In this document: positions 38,527 to 47,844 of the stretch, piece after piece
How positions within the stretch are numbered: position 1 is the stretch's first letter
Layout: each line of letters begins with the position of its first letter
Origin: Marinobacterium sedimentorum
Lineage (GTDB): Bacteria; Pseudomonadota; Gammaproteobacteria; Pseudomonadales; Balneatricaceae
Direction: 5' to 3'
Length of the DNA: 64,000 bases
Assembly: GCF_024267675.1 (NCBI RefSeq)
Contig: NZ_JALDYX010000007.1
Location: 1 to 64,000 of the forward strand
Made by a program: the position numbers and the translations under genes
Notes under the pieces: generated by a model
The model's input: only the letters and a program-made list of their open reading frames with translations
Databases searched by the model: none
What the model was told of the DNA's origin: nothing

Positions 38527-39456
38527 GTGACAGCACCCACCCGTTCCCGCGCACCCTCAGACCAGGCCCGAATTCCCCACTTCGGGCTCTATGGTGAAGC
38601 CGCCACCATTGAAGACCCGGCCTTTGTCCACATAGAGAACATCACCAGTCGCAGCAGCGCACATGGCTGGGTCATCAAACCGCATCGTCACGGGCGCATG
38701 TTTCAGATGATCTGCATGTTCAGCGGGGCCGTCGAAGTACAGATTGATGAAAAGGTACACAAGCTGGAAGGCCCCTGGGCCATCACCATACCGCCGGGCG
38801 CTGTACATGGATTTCGCTTCGAGCCCGAGACCCTTGGCATAGTGCTGACCCTGGCCGAACCCATGCTGACCGACGAATCCTACAGCCGCTGCCAGCCGTA
38901 TTTCGATCCGCTGTTCGCCCAGCCGCTGACCATCGCTTTCGACCCGCACGGCACGCTGTTCGCCCAGCTGCAGCAGTTTCTGCAGCAGATCGACCGGGAA
39001 CTCAACCGACCCGATACCGGGGGGGCGCTGATGTGCGAATGGCTGGCGCGGGCGGTATTGATGACCCTGCGTCGCCAGCTCGATCTGCATGGTATTGCCG
39101 AGGGCGCCAGCACCACTCCGAGCGCGACCCTGGCGGCCTTTCGGCAGCTAGTGGAGGCGCACTTTCGCGACCACTGGACCCTGGTCGACTATGCCGCCGC
39201 CCTTGGCACCTCGGCAGCCCGCCTCAACCGGCTGTGCAAGCAGCTGTTCGACAAGACCGCCAAGGCCATCCCCCATGAACGCCTGCTGCTGGAGGCCAAA
39301 CGTCGCCTGATCTATACCCGCAGCAACCTGGATGAAATCGCCTATGACCTGGGCTTCCAGGATCCAGCCTATTTCTCTCGCTTCTTCAAGCGCGCCACCG
39401 GGCTGACCGCCGGCCGATTTCGTAGCGAAAACAACTTCGACACCACCCCGGAATAA
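38527..39456 (+). CDS. pobR: AraC/XylS-family regulator of pobA
   Basis: A 309-residue activator. The N-terminal cupin domain (about 40-120) has HGWVIKPHRHGRMFQMICMFSGAVEVQIDEK and IPPGAVHGFRF; the C-terminal double helix-turn-helix (about 205-300) has WTLVDYAAALGTSAARLNRLCKQ and LDEIAYDLGFQDPAYFSRFFKRATGLTAGRFR (in parts). This is the AraC-type PobR, not the IclR-type PobR of Acinetobacter. The GTG start has only a weak ribosome site, so a later start is possible. Confidence 0.87.
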   Translation: MTAPTRSRAPSDQARIPHFGLYGEAATIEDPAFVHIENITSRSSAHGWVIKPHRHGRMFQMICMFSGAVEVQIDEKVHKLEGPWAITIPPGAVHGFRFEPETLGIVLTLAEPMLTDESYSRCQPYFDPLFAQPLTIAFDPHGTLFAQLQQFLQQIDRELNRPDTGGALMCEWLARAVLMTLRRQLDLHGIAEGASTTPSATLAAFRQLVEAHFRDHWTLVDYAAALGTSAARLNRLCKQLFDKTAKAIPHERLLLEAKRRLIYTRSNLDEIAYDLGFQDPAYFSRFFKRATGLTAGRFRSENNFDTTPE

Positions 39457-39818
39457 TCAAAAAAACAATGAATATTAGTTATATGTATAACTAAAAATAA
39501 AATTAGCGCTAATCGCGACTAACTGACAGTTCCGCAACCGCAACGTCACCTACCCGCCGATCTGACCTCAGCATCACCAATAAAACTGCCACAATCACGC
39601 TACCAAAACGGGACTAACCCCTACCCCAACCTGGCACATCAATATAGCAGGCGCCCCAAGCCGGTGCGCTTCTACCGAAACCCCACAACACAAACAAACC
39701 ATAAAGAATACCAATAGCTTTTAGTTACAAGCCAATTACTTCCCACTCTGTATTATCAATAACCAGCATGCTGACAACTTCATTCCATATCTATCCAAAT
39801 AACAAACAGGAGAAGACT
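39457..39818. other. AT-rich promoter region with two palindromes upstream of the MFS gene
   Basis: 362 bases, much richer in A/T than the neighbours. It carries TTAGTTATA/TATAACTAA with a 2-base centre (39475-39494) and TTAGCGCTAA (39503-39512), both perfect. They lie over 300 bases from the MFS start and directly after pobR, so they may serve the transporter operon or mark the pobR 3' end. The rest shows nothing recognisable. Confidence 0.5.
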
Positions 39819-41144
39819 ATGAGCGGCACTCTGGAAACAACCTTAGCGCTGGGGGAAACAGTTTCGGCCCGGCCCGCCAGGACAGCACGTAAAAACGTGA
39901 TCGCCATCTCGATCGGCAATGGCCTCGAGATGTACGACTTCACCGTCTACAGTTTTTTCGCCGCCGTCATCGGCCAGCTGTTTTTCAACGTCGCAAGCCC
40001 GGCCGCCGCCCTGCTGTTGTCGCTGGCCACCTTCGGCGTGGGCTTTGTCATGCGCCCCCTCGGAGCCGTGCTGATTGGCAACTATGCCGACCGCCACGGC
40101 CGCAAGGCGGCCCTCACACTGACCATAGCGCTGATGACTCTGGGCACCGCCCTGATTGCGCTGACGCCCACTTACGACAGTATCGGCCTGGCAGCAACAG
40201 TGCTGCTGGTTCTGGGCCGACTGTTGCAAGGCCTCTCCGCCGGTGGCGAGATTGGTGCCGCCTCCGCCGCCCTGATGGAATCGGACAACCGTCACCGCCG
40301 CTGTTACATGGTCAGCTGGCAGCTCGCCAGCCAGGGCGCAGCCGCGCTGGCCGGCGCTCTGGTGGGCTTTGCCGTCAACGGCCTGCTTGAAGAGAATGAG
40401 ATCCTCGCCTGGGGCTGGCGGATTCCGTTTATTCTCGGCCTGCTGATCGGCCCGGTCGGACTCTATATACGCCGCAATCTGGACGAGACCCATGCCGGAA
40501 CCAGTACCGAGGCATCCCCCATCAAAACCGTGCTCAAAACCCAGTGGCGTACCATTCTCTGCGGCATGCTGATGATTTGGGCCGGTACCGCCTCGATGTA
40601 TGTCGAAGTGTTCTACATGCCCACCTACCTGATCCGCGAACTCAACTATCCGGCCACCACCGCCTTTGCGGTTGCCGTACTCGCGGGCCTGACCCTCTTT
40701 GTGCTGCCCCCGATACTTGGCCGCCTTTGCGATCAGCTGCAAAGTCGCAAGACCCTGCCAATGATCGGCATGGCACTGGCGTTCGTACTGATCTACCCGG
40801 CGTTCGCACTCCTGCACGACACCAGCGCCCTGTGGCAGGCACTGTTGATTATCGGCGTGCTGATCGCACTGTTTGCCACCTGCTCGTCCTCCCTCTTCGT
40901 ACTGATCATGGAAGCCTTTCGCCAGCAATATCGGGCCAGCGGCATGTCGGCCATCTATGGCTTCGGTGTCACCGTCTTTGGTGGCTTCACGCCGCTTCTG
41001 GTCTCGATGCTGATTGTCTGGAGCGGCGACAAGATGGCGCCTGCCTATTACCTCATGACCGCGCTACTGGTGAGCAGCATTGCCATGTGGCGCTTCCCCA
41101 CACCGCCCCGTGCAGACCAGGACACAGCAGGAGCCCCCCAATGA
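39819..41144 (+). CDS. MFS transporter, metabolite:H+ symporter type
   Basis: An inner-membrane importer of 441 residues with 12 predicted helices. MHS-type signatures: GNGLEMYDFTVYSFFAAVIGQLFF, FGVGFVMRPLGAVLIGNYADRHGRKAAL, LLQGLSAGGEIGAASAALME and IPFILGLLIGPVGLYIRRNLDET (in parts). The ATG at 39819 after AGGAGA is preferred to 39768. It overlaps the M20 gene through ATGA, so it likely imports that enzyme's substrate. Confidence 0.9.
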   Translation: MSGTLETTLALGETVSARPARTARKNVIAISIGNGLEMYDFTVYSFFAAVIGQLFFNVASPAAALLLSLATFGVGFVMRPLGAVLIGNYADRHGRKAALTLTIALMTLGTALIALTPTYDSIGLAATVLLVLGRLLQGLSAGGEIGAASAALMESDNRHRRCYMVSWQLASQGAAALAGALVGFAVNGLLEENEILAWGWRIPFILGLLIGPVGLYIRRNLDETHAGTSTEASPIKTVLKTQWRTILCGMLMIWAGTASMYVEVFYMPTYLIRELNYPATTAFAVAVLAGLTLFVLPPILGRLCDQLQSRKTLPMIGMALAFVLIYPAFALLHDTSALWQALLIIGVLIALFATCSSSLFVLIMEAFRQQYRASGMSAIYGFGVTVFGGFTPLLVSMLIVWSGDKMAPAYYLMTALLVSSIAMWRFPTPPRADQDTAGAPQ

Positions 41145-42319
41145 CCCGACTAATTGAAGATCCCGACTTCCTGCACAGCTGCGCAGAATTCGTGCGCATC
41201 CGCCAGGATATCCATGCCCACCCGGAACTTGGCGCAGAGGTCCCGCGTACCTCTGCACTGGTCGCCCGCCTGCTGCAAGACTGGGGATACGAGACCCATA
41301 CCGGCATCGGTGGCCAGGGCGTAGTCGGCGTGCTGCGCAACGGCACCGGCGGCCGCAGTATCGGCCTGCGGGCCGATATGGACGCCCTGCCGATCCAGGA
41401 GCGCACCGGGCTGCCCCATGCAAGCACCACCGAGGGTCGAATGCATGCCTGTGGTCACGACGGCCATACCGCCATCCTGCTGGCAGCGGCCCAGTATCTG
41501 GCCCACAACCGCCATTTCAACGGCACCCTGAACCTGATCTTTCAGCCCGATGAAGAAGGCCTGAGCGGGGCCAAGGCGATGATCGAGGACGGCTTGTTCG
41601 ATCGCTTCCCCTGCGATGCGGTCTATGCGCTGCATAATATGCCGGGCAAGGAGGTGGGCCACGGCGTAGCAAAGGCCGGAGTCTTCATGGCGTCGTCGGA
41701 TCGCGTCGAAATTCGCCTGCAGGGCAGGGGCGGACACGCCGCCCTGCCCCATCTCTCGATAGATCCGACTCCAGCCCTGGCCAGCATCGTACTGGCACTG
41801 CAAACCATCATTTCGCGCAACCTCGCCCCCAGCGAAGCGGCGGCACTCAGCATCGGCAGGCTTGAAGCCGGTACCGCCTCCAACGTGATACCGGATCAGG
41901 CCTCGCTGACACTGTCAGTGCGTGCCCTGACGCCCGAGAGCCGGGAACTACTGGAAAAACGCATTCGCGAAATCGTCCAGGGTCAGTGCAGCGCCTATGG
42001 CATCGATGCCCATATCGAGTACCACCACCTGGTACCTCCACTGCAAAACAGCGCGGCGCAAACCCAGCTGGTGCACGACTGCATCAGCGAGGTACTGGGC
42101 GCCGATTTTGTAGAGGGAAATGAGGCCCAGCCTCTGATGGGCAGCGAGGACTTTGCCTGGATGCTGAAGGAAAGGCCGGGATGCTACTTCCTGCTGGCCA
42201 ACGGCACCGGTGAGTGGGTCGGCTGCTCTGTGCATAACCCCCACTATGATTTCAACGATCGACTGGTGCCCCTCGGTGCCGCCTGCTGGGCCGAGCTGGT
42301 AAAACGTTACCTTTGCTGA
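41141..42319 (+). CDS. M20-family amidohydrolase (hippurate/IAA-amino-acid hydrolase type)
   Basis: A cytosolic zinc amidase, 392 residues, cleaving N-acyl amino acids. Metal and catalytic motifs: RADMDALPI, MHACGHDGHTAILLAAA, FQPDEEG (catalytic Glu), YALHNMPG, GRGGHAALPH and MGSEDFAWML. It starts inside the MFS stop (ATGA, AGGAG upstream); the longer open frame from 40544 is a shadow over the MFS gene. Beside pobA, an aroyl-amino acid such as 4-hydroxyhippurate is a plausible substrate, giving 4-hydroxybenzoate. Confidence 0.9.
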   Translation: MTRLIEDPDFLHSCAEFVRIRQDIHAHPELGAEVPRTSALVARLLQDWGYETHTGIGGQGVVGVLRNGTGGRSIGLRADMDALPIQERTGLPHASTTEGRMHACGHDGHTAILLAAAQYLAHNRHFNGTLNLIFQPDEEGLSGAKAMIEDGLFDRFPCDAVYALHNMPGKEVGHGVAKAGVFMASSDRVEIRLQGRGGHAALPHLSIDPTPALASIVLALQTIISRNLAPSEAAALSIGRLEAGTASNVIPDQASLTLSVRALTPESRELLEKRIREIVQGQCSAYGIDAHIEYHHLVPPLQNSAAQTQLVHDCISEVLGADFVEGNEAQPLMGSEDFAWMLKERPGCYFLLANGTGEWVGCSVHNPHYDFNDRLVPLGAACWAELVKRYLC

Positions 42320-42341
42320 CCGCGACAGGTGACCTGCGACC

Positions 42342-42504
42342 AGGAGGCTGTCCGATAATACTGGCCGTAGCGAGAGCCGGCTGATTTGAGCGGGTTTTTG
42401 CGGTGTTTTAAGGCGAATAGTGGTTCTATTTAACGAAAAACAGCACAAAAAACAGCCAAACTCAGATGGATCGCAGTAGGTTGAATATTGCCAGACAACC
42501 TCCT
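42342..42504. mobile_element. 163-bp miniature inverted-repeat element (MITE-like)
   Basis: Bounded by imperfect terminal inverted repeats: AGGAGGCTGTCCGATAAT at the left and ATTGCCAGACAACCTCCT at the right (14 of 18 match as inverted copies). The interior is AT-rich with no reading frame. It lies between the M20 gene and lysR. No clear target duplication is visible. The upstream sequence of the second lysR start at the right edge lacks it. Confidence 0.6.
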
Positions 42505-42525
42505 AGCCCGGTGTAGAATAACGCC

Positions 42526-43434
42526 ATGAAAACCCATCAATTGAGAGCTTTTCTGGCGGTTCACGAAGCCGGCAGCCTGCAGGCCGCCGCCCGGCAACTG
42601 CATATAACCCAGCCCGCCCTGAGCAAGGCGATCAAGGAACTGGAAAACCAGTATGGCGTCAGCCTGTTCAACCGCAGCGCTCACGGCATCACCCTGACCC
42701 CCTACGGCCAGCGCCTGCTCGGCTATGCCCGCCTGATGCAGGAAACGGCCCGGCGGGCACAACAGGACCTGGCAAGCATGCAGGGGGCGCTGAACAGCGA
42801 GGTGACTATCGGCATCACGCCGGTGTCGTCGCTGCTCAAGCCGCTGGTTGGCAGCCTCAACGAATTTCAGCGCCGCCACCCCGCTGCCAGGCTGCGCATG
42901 CTGGAGATGCGTCCGGCCCAGCTACTGGAACAGCTGCGCCAGGGCGGCATCGACTTCGCCATTACATCCCAGGTGCCGATGATGGAAAGCGCACTGGAAT
43001 GGCAGCCGATCTGCCGCATTCCCAATGTCGTGGTGGTACGCAAGGATCACCCCCTGCGCAATACAAGATCACTGCGCGCACTGCAGCAAACCGACTGGAT
43101 CACCCTCGATCCGCCGCAGGACCAGAGCACCTATTACTACCAGTTATTTGCGGTCAATGGCCTGCCACTACCGACGAGCGTGCGGGAATGCACTTCCATG
43201 ATGCTGGCGCGCATGCTGCTTCAAAGCACGAACCTGGCTGCGCTCTACTCCCTCGAAGCCCTGGAGTTCGACCACATCAAGGCGGAGCTGAGCATAGTGC
43301 CGCTGGTCGAAAACATTCCCGACAGCCTGATTTCAATGGTGACACCCAAACGCGACATCATGACCCAGGCCGCCACTGAGCTGTTCCGGATCCTGCTCGA
43401 GGACATGCGCAAGCGCTATCCGGAGTTTTCATAG
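42526..43434 (+). CDS. LysR-family transcriptional regulator
   Basis: A 302-residue regulator: helix-turn-helix in residues 4-60 (LRAFLAVHEAGSLQAAARQLHITQPALSKAIKELE, in parts) and a periplasmic-binding-protein-like effector domain. It probably controls the MFS-M20 operon just upstream, or pobA. Its promoter was displaced or rebuilt by the 163-bp element, which ends 21 bases before the ATG. The first 50 coding bases and 19 bases upstream recur, damaged, at 63.95 kb. Confidence 0.92.
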   Translation: MKTHQLRAFLAVHEAGSLQAAARQLHITQPALSKAIKELENQYGVSLFNRSAHGITLTPYGQRLLGYARLMQETARRAQQDLASMQGALNSEVTIGITPVSSLLKPLVGSLNEFQRRHPAARLRMLEMRPAQLLEQLRQGGIDFAITSQVPMMESALEWQPICRIPNVVVVRKDHPLRNTRSLRALQQTDWITLDPPQDQSTYYYQLFAVNGLPLPTSVRECTSMMLARMLLQSTNLAALYSLEALEFDHIKAELSIVPLVENIPDSLISMVTPKRDIMTQAATELFRILLEDMRKRYPEFS

Positions 43435-43493
43435 CTTCTGTTGGCCTTCGCAGACAAGGCCTGCCGGCTTGCCGCACTTATTGAGACACCCAT

Positions 43494-43523
43494 AAAAAAT
43501 GCCAGTCAACTGACCGGCATTTT
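43494..43523. terminator. Bidirectional terminator between lysR and pntB
   Basis: AAAATGCC.GTCA pairs with TGAC.GGCATTTT with a short loop. A-rich on the left and T-rich on the right, it can end both lysR (+) and pntAB (-). Confidence 0.82.
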
Positions 43524-43570
43524 CAGGTTCAGGAGGCGACCAGTTGGAGCTGGTCGCCCTGATTACTTGC

Positions 43571-44977
43571 TCACTCGTTCAGGAATTTGAGCAGCGCATC
43601 AACGCTGTCCTTGGCATCGCCGAACAGCATGCGCGTGTTCTCCTTGTAGAACAGCGGGTTGTCGACGCCGGCATAGCCGGTGCTCATACCACGCTTGAGC
43701 ACAATGGTGGTCTTGCCTTTCCAGGGTTCCAGCACCGGCATGCCGGCGATGGGGCTGTCCGGCACTTCCTGCGCCGCCGGGTTAACGATGTCGTTAGCAC
43801 CGATAACGATGGATACATCGACCTTGGGGAAGTCGCCGTTGATCTCGTCCATCTCGTAGACGATATCGTAAGGCACCCGCGCCTCAGCCAGCAGCACGTT
43901 CATGTGGCCCGGCATGCGGCCCGCCACCGGATGGATGCCGAAACGCACATTGACGCCCTTCTCGCGCAGCTTCTTGGTGATCTCGAACACCGTGTGCTGT
44001 GCCTGGGCGACGGCCATGCCGTAACCCGGCAGAATCATCACTTCCCGGGCGTCAGCCAGCAGGTTTGCCGCCTCTTCCGCCTCGATCGGCTGGACATCGC
44101 CGGCTTCCCCCGCCGGGCCCGCCGGGGCTCCGCCCTTGCTCGGACCTGTACCGAAACCGCCGAGGATGACGTTGACGAACTTGCGGTTCATCGCCTTGCA
44201 CATGATGTAGCTGAGGATGGCACCGCTGGAACCCACCAGGGCACCGACCACGATCAGCAGGTCATTGCCGAGCATGAAGCCCATGGCTGCCGCGGCCCAA
44301 CCGGAGTAGCTGTTGAGCATCGACACCACCACCGGCATGTCAGCGCCGCCAATGGCCATGACCATGTGCACGCCGAATACCAGCGCCAGCAGCGTCATCA
44401 GCACCAGCCAGACCAGGCCGCCACCGGCGGCCGAACCCTGCACGAAGAAGATGGCGAACAGCACAGACAGCACCAGCAAGCCGAGGTTGAACAGGTGCCG
44501 GCCCGGCAGCTGCAGTGGCTTGCCGCCGATCTTGGCGCTCAGTTTGAGGTAGGCCGTGACGGAGCCGGAGAAGGTCACCGCACCGATCAGGATACCTAGG
44601 TAGGTCTCGACATCATGGATGGTTTTCTCGACGCCGCTGATACTACTGCCGTGATCCAGCGCATTGGCGTAGCCAACGAAGACCGCGGCCAGACCCACCA
44701 GACTGTGCAGAATGGCGACCAGTTCCGGCATCTGGGTCATCTCGACCGTTTTCGCCAGGTACCAGCCGATACCGCCGCCGGCCAGCATGCCGACGATCAG
44801 GAAGAACTGGTTGTTGGTGACCAGGCCGAAGATGGTGACGACCAGTGCCAGACCCATGCCCAGCATGCCGTAGAAGTTGCCGCGCCGCGCGCTTTCCTGG
44901 TGACTCAGACCACCGAGCGCCAGGATGAAGAGTGCACTGGCACCTATGTATGAAGCTGTGATGATACCTGTATTCAT
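43571..44977 (-). CDS. pntB: NAD(P) transhydrogenase subunit beta
   Basis: The membrane plus NADP-binding (dIII) subunit of proton-translocating transhydrogenase, 468 residues. N-terminal two-thirds: about nine helices ([32 protein letters not shown] in parts). C-terminal d[54 protein letters not shown] and [18 protein letters not shown]. The frame is open from 45100, but ATG 44977 after AAGG is the family start. Pairs with pntA, 10 bases upstream. Confidence 0.96.
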   Translation of the reverse strand: MNTGIITASYIGASALFILALGGLSHQESARRGNFYGMLGMGLALVVTIFGLVTNNQFFLIVGMLAGGGIGWYLAKTVEMTQMPELVAILHSLVGLAAVFVGYANALDHGSSISGVEKTIHDVETYLGILIGAVTFSGSVTAYLKLSAKIGGKPLQLPGRHLFNLGLLVLSVLFAIFFVQGSAAGGGLVWLVLMTLLALVFGVHMVMAIGGADMPVVVSMLNSYSGWAAAAMGFMLGNDLLIVVGALVGSSGAILSYIMCKAMNRKFVNVILGGFGTGPSKGGAPAGPAGEAGDVQPIEAEEAANLLADAREVMILPGYGMAVAQAQHTVFEITKKLREKGVNVRFGIHPVAGRMPGHMNVLLAEARVPYDIVYEMDEINGDFPKVDVSIVIGANDIVNPAAQEVPDSPIAGMPVLEPWKGKTTIVLKRGMSTGYAGVDNPLFYKENTRMLFGDAKDSVDALLKFLNE

Positions 44978-44987
44978 CTGGGGGACC

Positions 44988-46550
44988 TTATTTGCGGAAC
45001 ATCCGCAGCATGCGCTGCGTGACGGCGAAACCACCGACGATGTTGATGCTGGTGATAAAGACCGCCAGGGTGGACAGCACCACCACCAGCGCACTGTCAC
45101 TCGAGATCTGGATCAGCGCACCGATGACGATGATGCTACTGATGGCATTGGTCACACTCATCAGCGGCGTATGCAGCGAGTGGGACACGCCCCAGACCAC
45201 CATGTAGCCGATAAAGCAGGACAGCACGAACACCGTCAGGTGGCCGATAAAGGCCGGCGGCGCGACTGAACCCAGCCCGAACAGCACCAGGCCGGCCAGC
45301 GCCAGCGGCGCCAGGAATGCCAGCGGATGGGCGGGCTTGGGTGCCGCCTTCTCCACGGCCGCCCGGGCCTTGTCACCCATGTCCGATTTGGGTGCGACCG
45401 ACAGGCGCGGCGCAGGTGGCGGCCAGGTGATCTCGCCTTCCTTCACCACGGTGGCACCGCGGATGACCTCGTCCTCCATGTTGACGACGATCTCGCCGTT
45501 CTTCTCCGGGCACAGATCGGTCAGCAGGTGACGCAGGTTGGTAGCGTACAGCTGGCTCGCCTGCGCCGCCAGACGGCTCGGCAGGTTGGTGTAACCGATC
45601 AGGGTCACGCCGTGCTTGACCACCACCTCGTTGGCGACCGTCAGCTTGCAGTTGCCGCCGGCTTCGGCCGCCAGATCGACAATGACGCTGCCCGGTTTCA
45701 TGCTCGCGACCATACGCTCGGTGATCAGCTCCGGCGCCGGTTTGCCCGGGATCAGCGCGGTGGTGATGATGATGTCCACCTCAGCGGCCTGGGCCGCGAA
45801 CAGGTCCATCTCGGCCTTGATGAACTCGGGGCTCATGGTCTTGGCGTAGCCGCCCTGACCGCTGCCGTCCTCATCCTTGAAGTCGAGCAGCAGGAACTCG
45901 GCGTCCATGCTCTCGACCTGCTCCTTGACTTCGGGGCGGGTATCGAAAGCGCGTACTATGGCACCCATGCTCTTGGCCGCACCGATAGCCGCGAGGCCCG
46001 CGACACCGGCACCGATCACCAGCACCTTGGCCGGCGGAATCTTGCCGGCCGCGGTGATCTGGCCGGTGAAGAAACGGCCGAAATGCTGCGCGGCCTCGAC
46101 CACGGCACGGTAGCCGGCGATGTTGGCCATCGAGCTCAGCGCATCCATTTTCTGCGCCCGGGAGATGCGCGGCACAGAGTCCATCGACAGCGCGGTAACG
46201 CCGCGATCCGACAGTTCCTGCAGCATCTCCGGGTTCTGCGCCGGGTAGAGGAAGCTGATCAGGGTCTGGCCCTTGCCCAGCAACTCGACACCGTAAAAAC
46301 CCAGTTCCGGATGCGGGCTGGGTGGGCGCACCTTCATAACGATATCGCACGAGTGCCAGAGCGCTTTCGGGTCTTCGACAATTTCGACACCCGCTTCGCG
46401 GTACTGGTCATCGTCGAAACTGGCCGCGTCGCCGGCACCGGTTTCGATCGCCAGGGTAAAGCCCAGTTTCTTTAACTGAATCGCCACATCGGGAGTCAGC
46501 GCTACGCGCTTTTCTCCGTCGTCGATCTCCTTGGGGACACCTATTCGCAT
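44988..46550 (-). CDS. pntA: NAD(P) transhydrogenase subunit alpha (fused dI-dII)
   Basis: 520 residues: NAD-binding dI ([41 protein letters not shown]) followed by a short membrane part (about 420-520) with four helices. This is the single-chain enterobacterial-type PntA rather than split PntAA/PntAB. Together with PntB it makes NADPH at the expense of the proton gradient, useful for NADPH-dependent hydroxylases such as PobA. Confidence 0.96.
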   Translation of the reverse strand: MRIGVPKEIDDGEKRVALTPDVAIQLKKLGFTLAIETGAGDAASFDDDQYREAGVEIVEDPKALWHSCDIVMKVRPPSPHPELGFYGVELLGKGQTLISFLYPAQNPEMLQELSDRGVTALSMDSVPRISRAQKMDALSSMANIAGYRAVVEAAQHFGRFFTGQITAAGKIPPAKVLVIGAGVAGLAAIGAAKSMGAIVRAFDTRPEVKEQVESMDAEFLLLDFKDEDGSGQGGYAKTMSPEFIKAEMDLFAAQAAEVDIIITTALIPGKPAPELITERMVASMKPGSVIVDLAAEAGGNCKLTVANEVVVKHGVTLIGYTNLPSRLAAQASQLYATNLRHLLTDLCPEKNGEIVVNMEDEVIRGATVVKEGEITWPPPAPRLSVAPKSDMGDKARAAVEKAAPKPAHPLAFLAPLALAGLVLFGLGSVAPPAFIGHLTVFVLSCFIGYMVVWGVSHSLHTPLMSVTNAISSIIVIGALIQISSDSALVVVLSTLAVFITSINIVGGFAVTQRMLRMFRK

Positions 46551-47207
46551 CTTGTTTTATGCTCCGCAACACTAAAGGTTTTTAAAAACGGGCGGTGCTG
46601 CCCAAAGCCGGGCAGTTCACCTGAAATTCGCACGCGACCATAAGCTCACAGTCTTTGCCGCACAGACAGCTGAAGTCACTCGATTATGCCGTAATTCGGA
46701 CGCCCCCATCTCACCAATAACGACACCTTATTGTCTTTGGGCAAGCTGGCCGGCGGCCCCTGACGACCGAGCCTGGGGTCTAATTTAGCCTAATGTATGT
46801 GTTTCAATTGTTTCAGTCGAGGGGAAATTGTGACTTTTTTAGTCATATTTTAGGATTAGTCCTTTAGCCATAATAAATTTCTTATGGCTTTAATAAAATT
46901 CGTCTTTTCGATAATTAAGTTTCCGACTTTTCCGGCCACAGTTCGTTATGCAACAGAGATTCGACAGACTTTTATCGCCCCTGGCCGTACTGGAAAGTAT
47001 TTAAACTGGCTGATTGATCAACAAACGCGATGGACTTTTTACTCTAACGTTAACGTAATGGGTTAATTACGGGGCACTGACAAATCAAATACAGCGTGCT
47101 GCGGGCTCTGCAACAGAGCACGGCAATGCCTCGATGATCGCCCTGCATGATTCCACACGGCGCCGTAGCTGCATACATTGGCATCTATAGCGATAAACTG
47201 AGATTAA
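46551..47207. other. AT-rich gene-free stretch upstream of pntA
   Basis: 657 bases with no supportable gene. The left part must hold the pntAB promoter. The middle (about 46780-47060) is markedly AT-rich, with several small dyads such as TGACT/AGTCA (about 46831-46845), and a 60-codon open frame that looks random. Confidence 0.5.
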
Positions 47208-47715
47208 TTAGCAGAGCTAACCGGCAGATCAGTACACGCAGCCCAGAGGGATCTGGCCTACTCAACTCTTAGGGAACCTATGAACAAGTCCCAGTTGTCC
47301 TCTGCGGGTCCTGAAGCGTGCAGCTGCTAGGCGCAGTGTGCAGGCAATACCCTAAAGGGCACCTTGGCCTTAGTCCTTGTCAAGCGCTGCAACAACGCAG
47401 ATGCATGCTTCAGGGCCCGCCCTTCGGGGCTTTCAGCGCGAACCGGACTCTTTGTTGCAGCTTCTCGACAGGCCCCGGCATGCTATCGAAACTGCGCCGC
47501 GATTCCGGATCGCGCTGAAAGCCAGAGACTCATTGGGACTTATTCATAGGTTCCTTAGCGTGCAGCAGATCGCCGAATCTCTGGGCTTTGAAGATGCGGC
47601 CTATTTTTCACGCTTCTACCGCAAGCAGACGCAGCTGACGCCCACCGAATTTCGCGAGCGCGTGCGCAGTCACCAGCCTTTACCTACCGTAGGCACAAGC
47701 GTCGACAGCCATTGA
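47208..47715 (+). pseudogene. araC-family regulator remnant split by a miniature element
   Basis: Only the last part of an AraC-type DNA-binding domain is left. Before the insertion the frame reads ELTGRSVHAAQRDLAYSTL (47214-47268); after it LSVQQIAESLGFEDAAYFSRFYRKQTQLTPTEFRER (in parts, to 47715). Removing the element and one target duplication joins the two in frame as RDLAYSTLSVQQIAESLGF. An in-frame stop precedes the fragment (47205-47207), and a block appears missing between LTGRS and AQRDL, so the gene was dead or decaying apart from the insertion. Confidence 0.82.
47273..47554. mobile_element. 282-bp MITE-like element with TTAG target duplication
   Basis: Terminal inverted repeats GGAACCTATGAACAAGTCCC (left) and GGGACTTATTCATAGGTTCC (right) differ at one base. 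TTAG flanks both ends (47269-47272 and 47555-47558). There is no transposase; the interior shows no convincing gene. A 4-bp YTAR target suits mobilisation by an IS5-type transposase in trans, but the parent element is not in the window. Confidence 0.85.
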
Positions 47716-47806
47716 ACCGCCGGTACATTTCAGGGCTTCCCGTCAGACACCGGTAAATCTGAGAGCATGGCAACTTGCAAAAGCCCGGCGATTCGGGCCA
47801 ACTATC

Positions 47807-47819
47807 TGAACAAAGTTCA
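47807..47819. promoter_or_regulatory. GAAC-N3-GTTC palindrome, site 1 (iclR1)
   Basis: TGAAC-AAA-GTTCA, a perfect 5-bp palindrome ending 26 bases before the start of the first IclR gene, where an autoregulatory operator would sit. Same motif as at 51581, 57880, 60155 and 61271. Confidence 0.7.
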
Positions 47820-47844
47820 ACTTTACAACCCAAAGAGGCTATTA

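Noticed and set aside
39843..40928. Minus-strand open frame (361 codons) opposite the MFS gene
   Set aside because: Gln/Gly/His-rich antisense shadow without start signals.
40544..41140. N-terminal extension of the M20 amidohydrolase by about 200 codons
   Set aside because: It overlaps the MFS gene in another frame and resembles nothing; the ATG at 41141 has a ribosome site and family start.
46884..47066. 60-codon open frame upstream of the araC remnant
   Set aside because: AT-rich, no ribosome site and no recognisable motif; probably chance.
47318..47549. Open frames of 60-70 codons inside the 282-bp element
   Set aside because: Overlapping short frames in several phases with no transposase-like motif; the element is best seen as non-coding.
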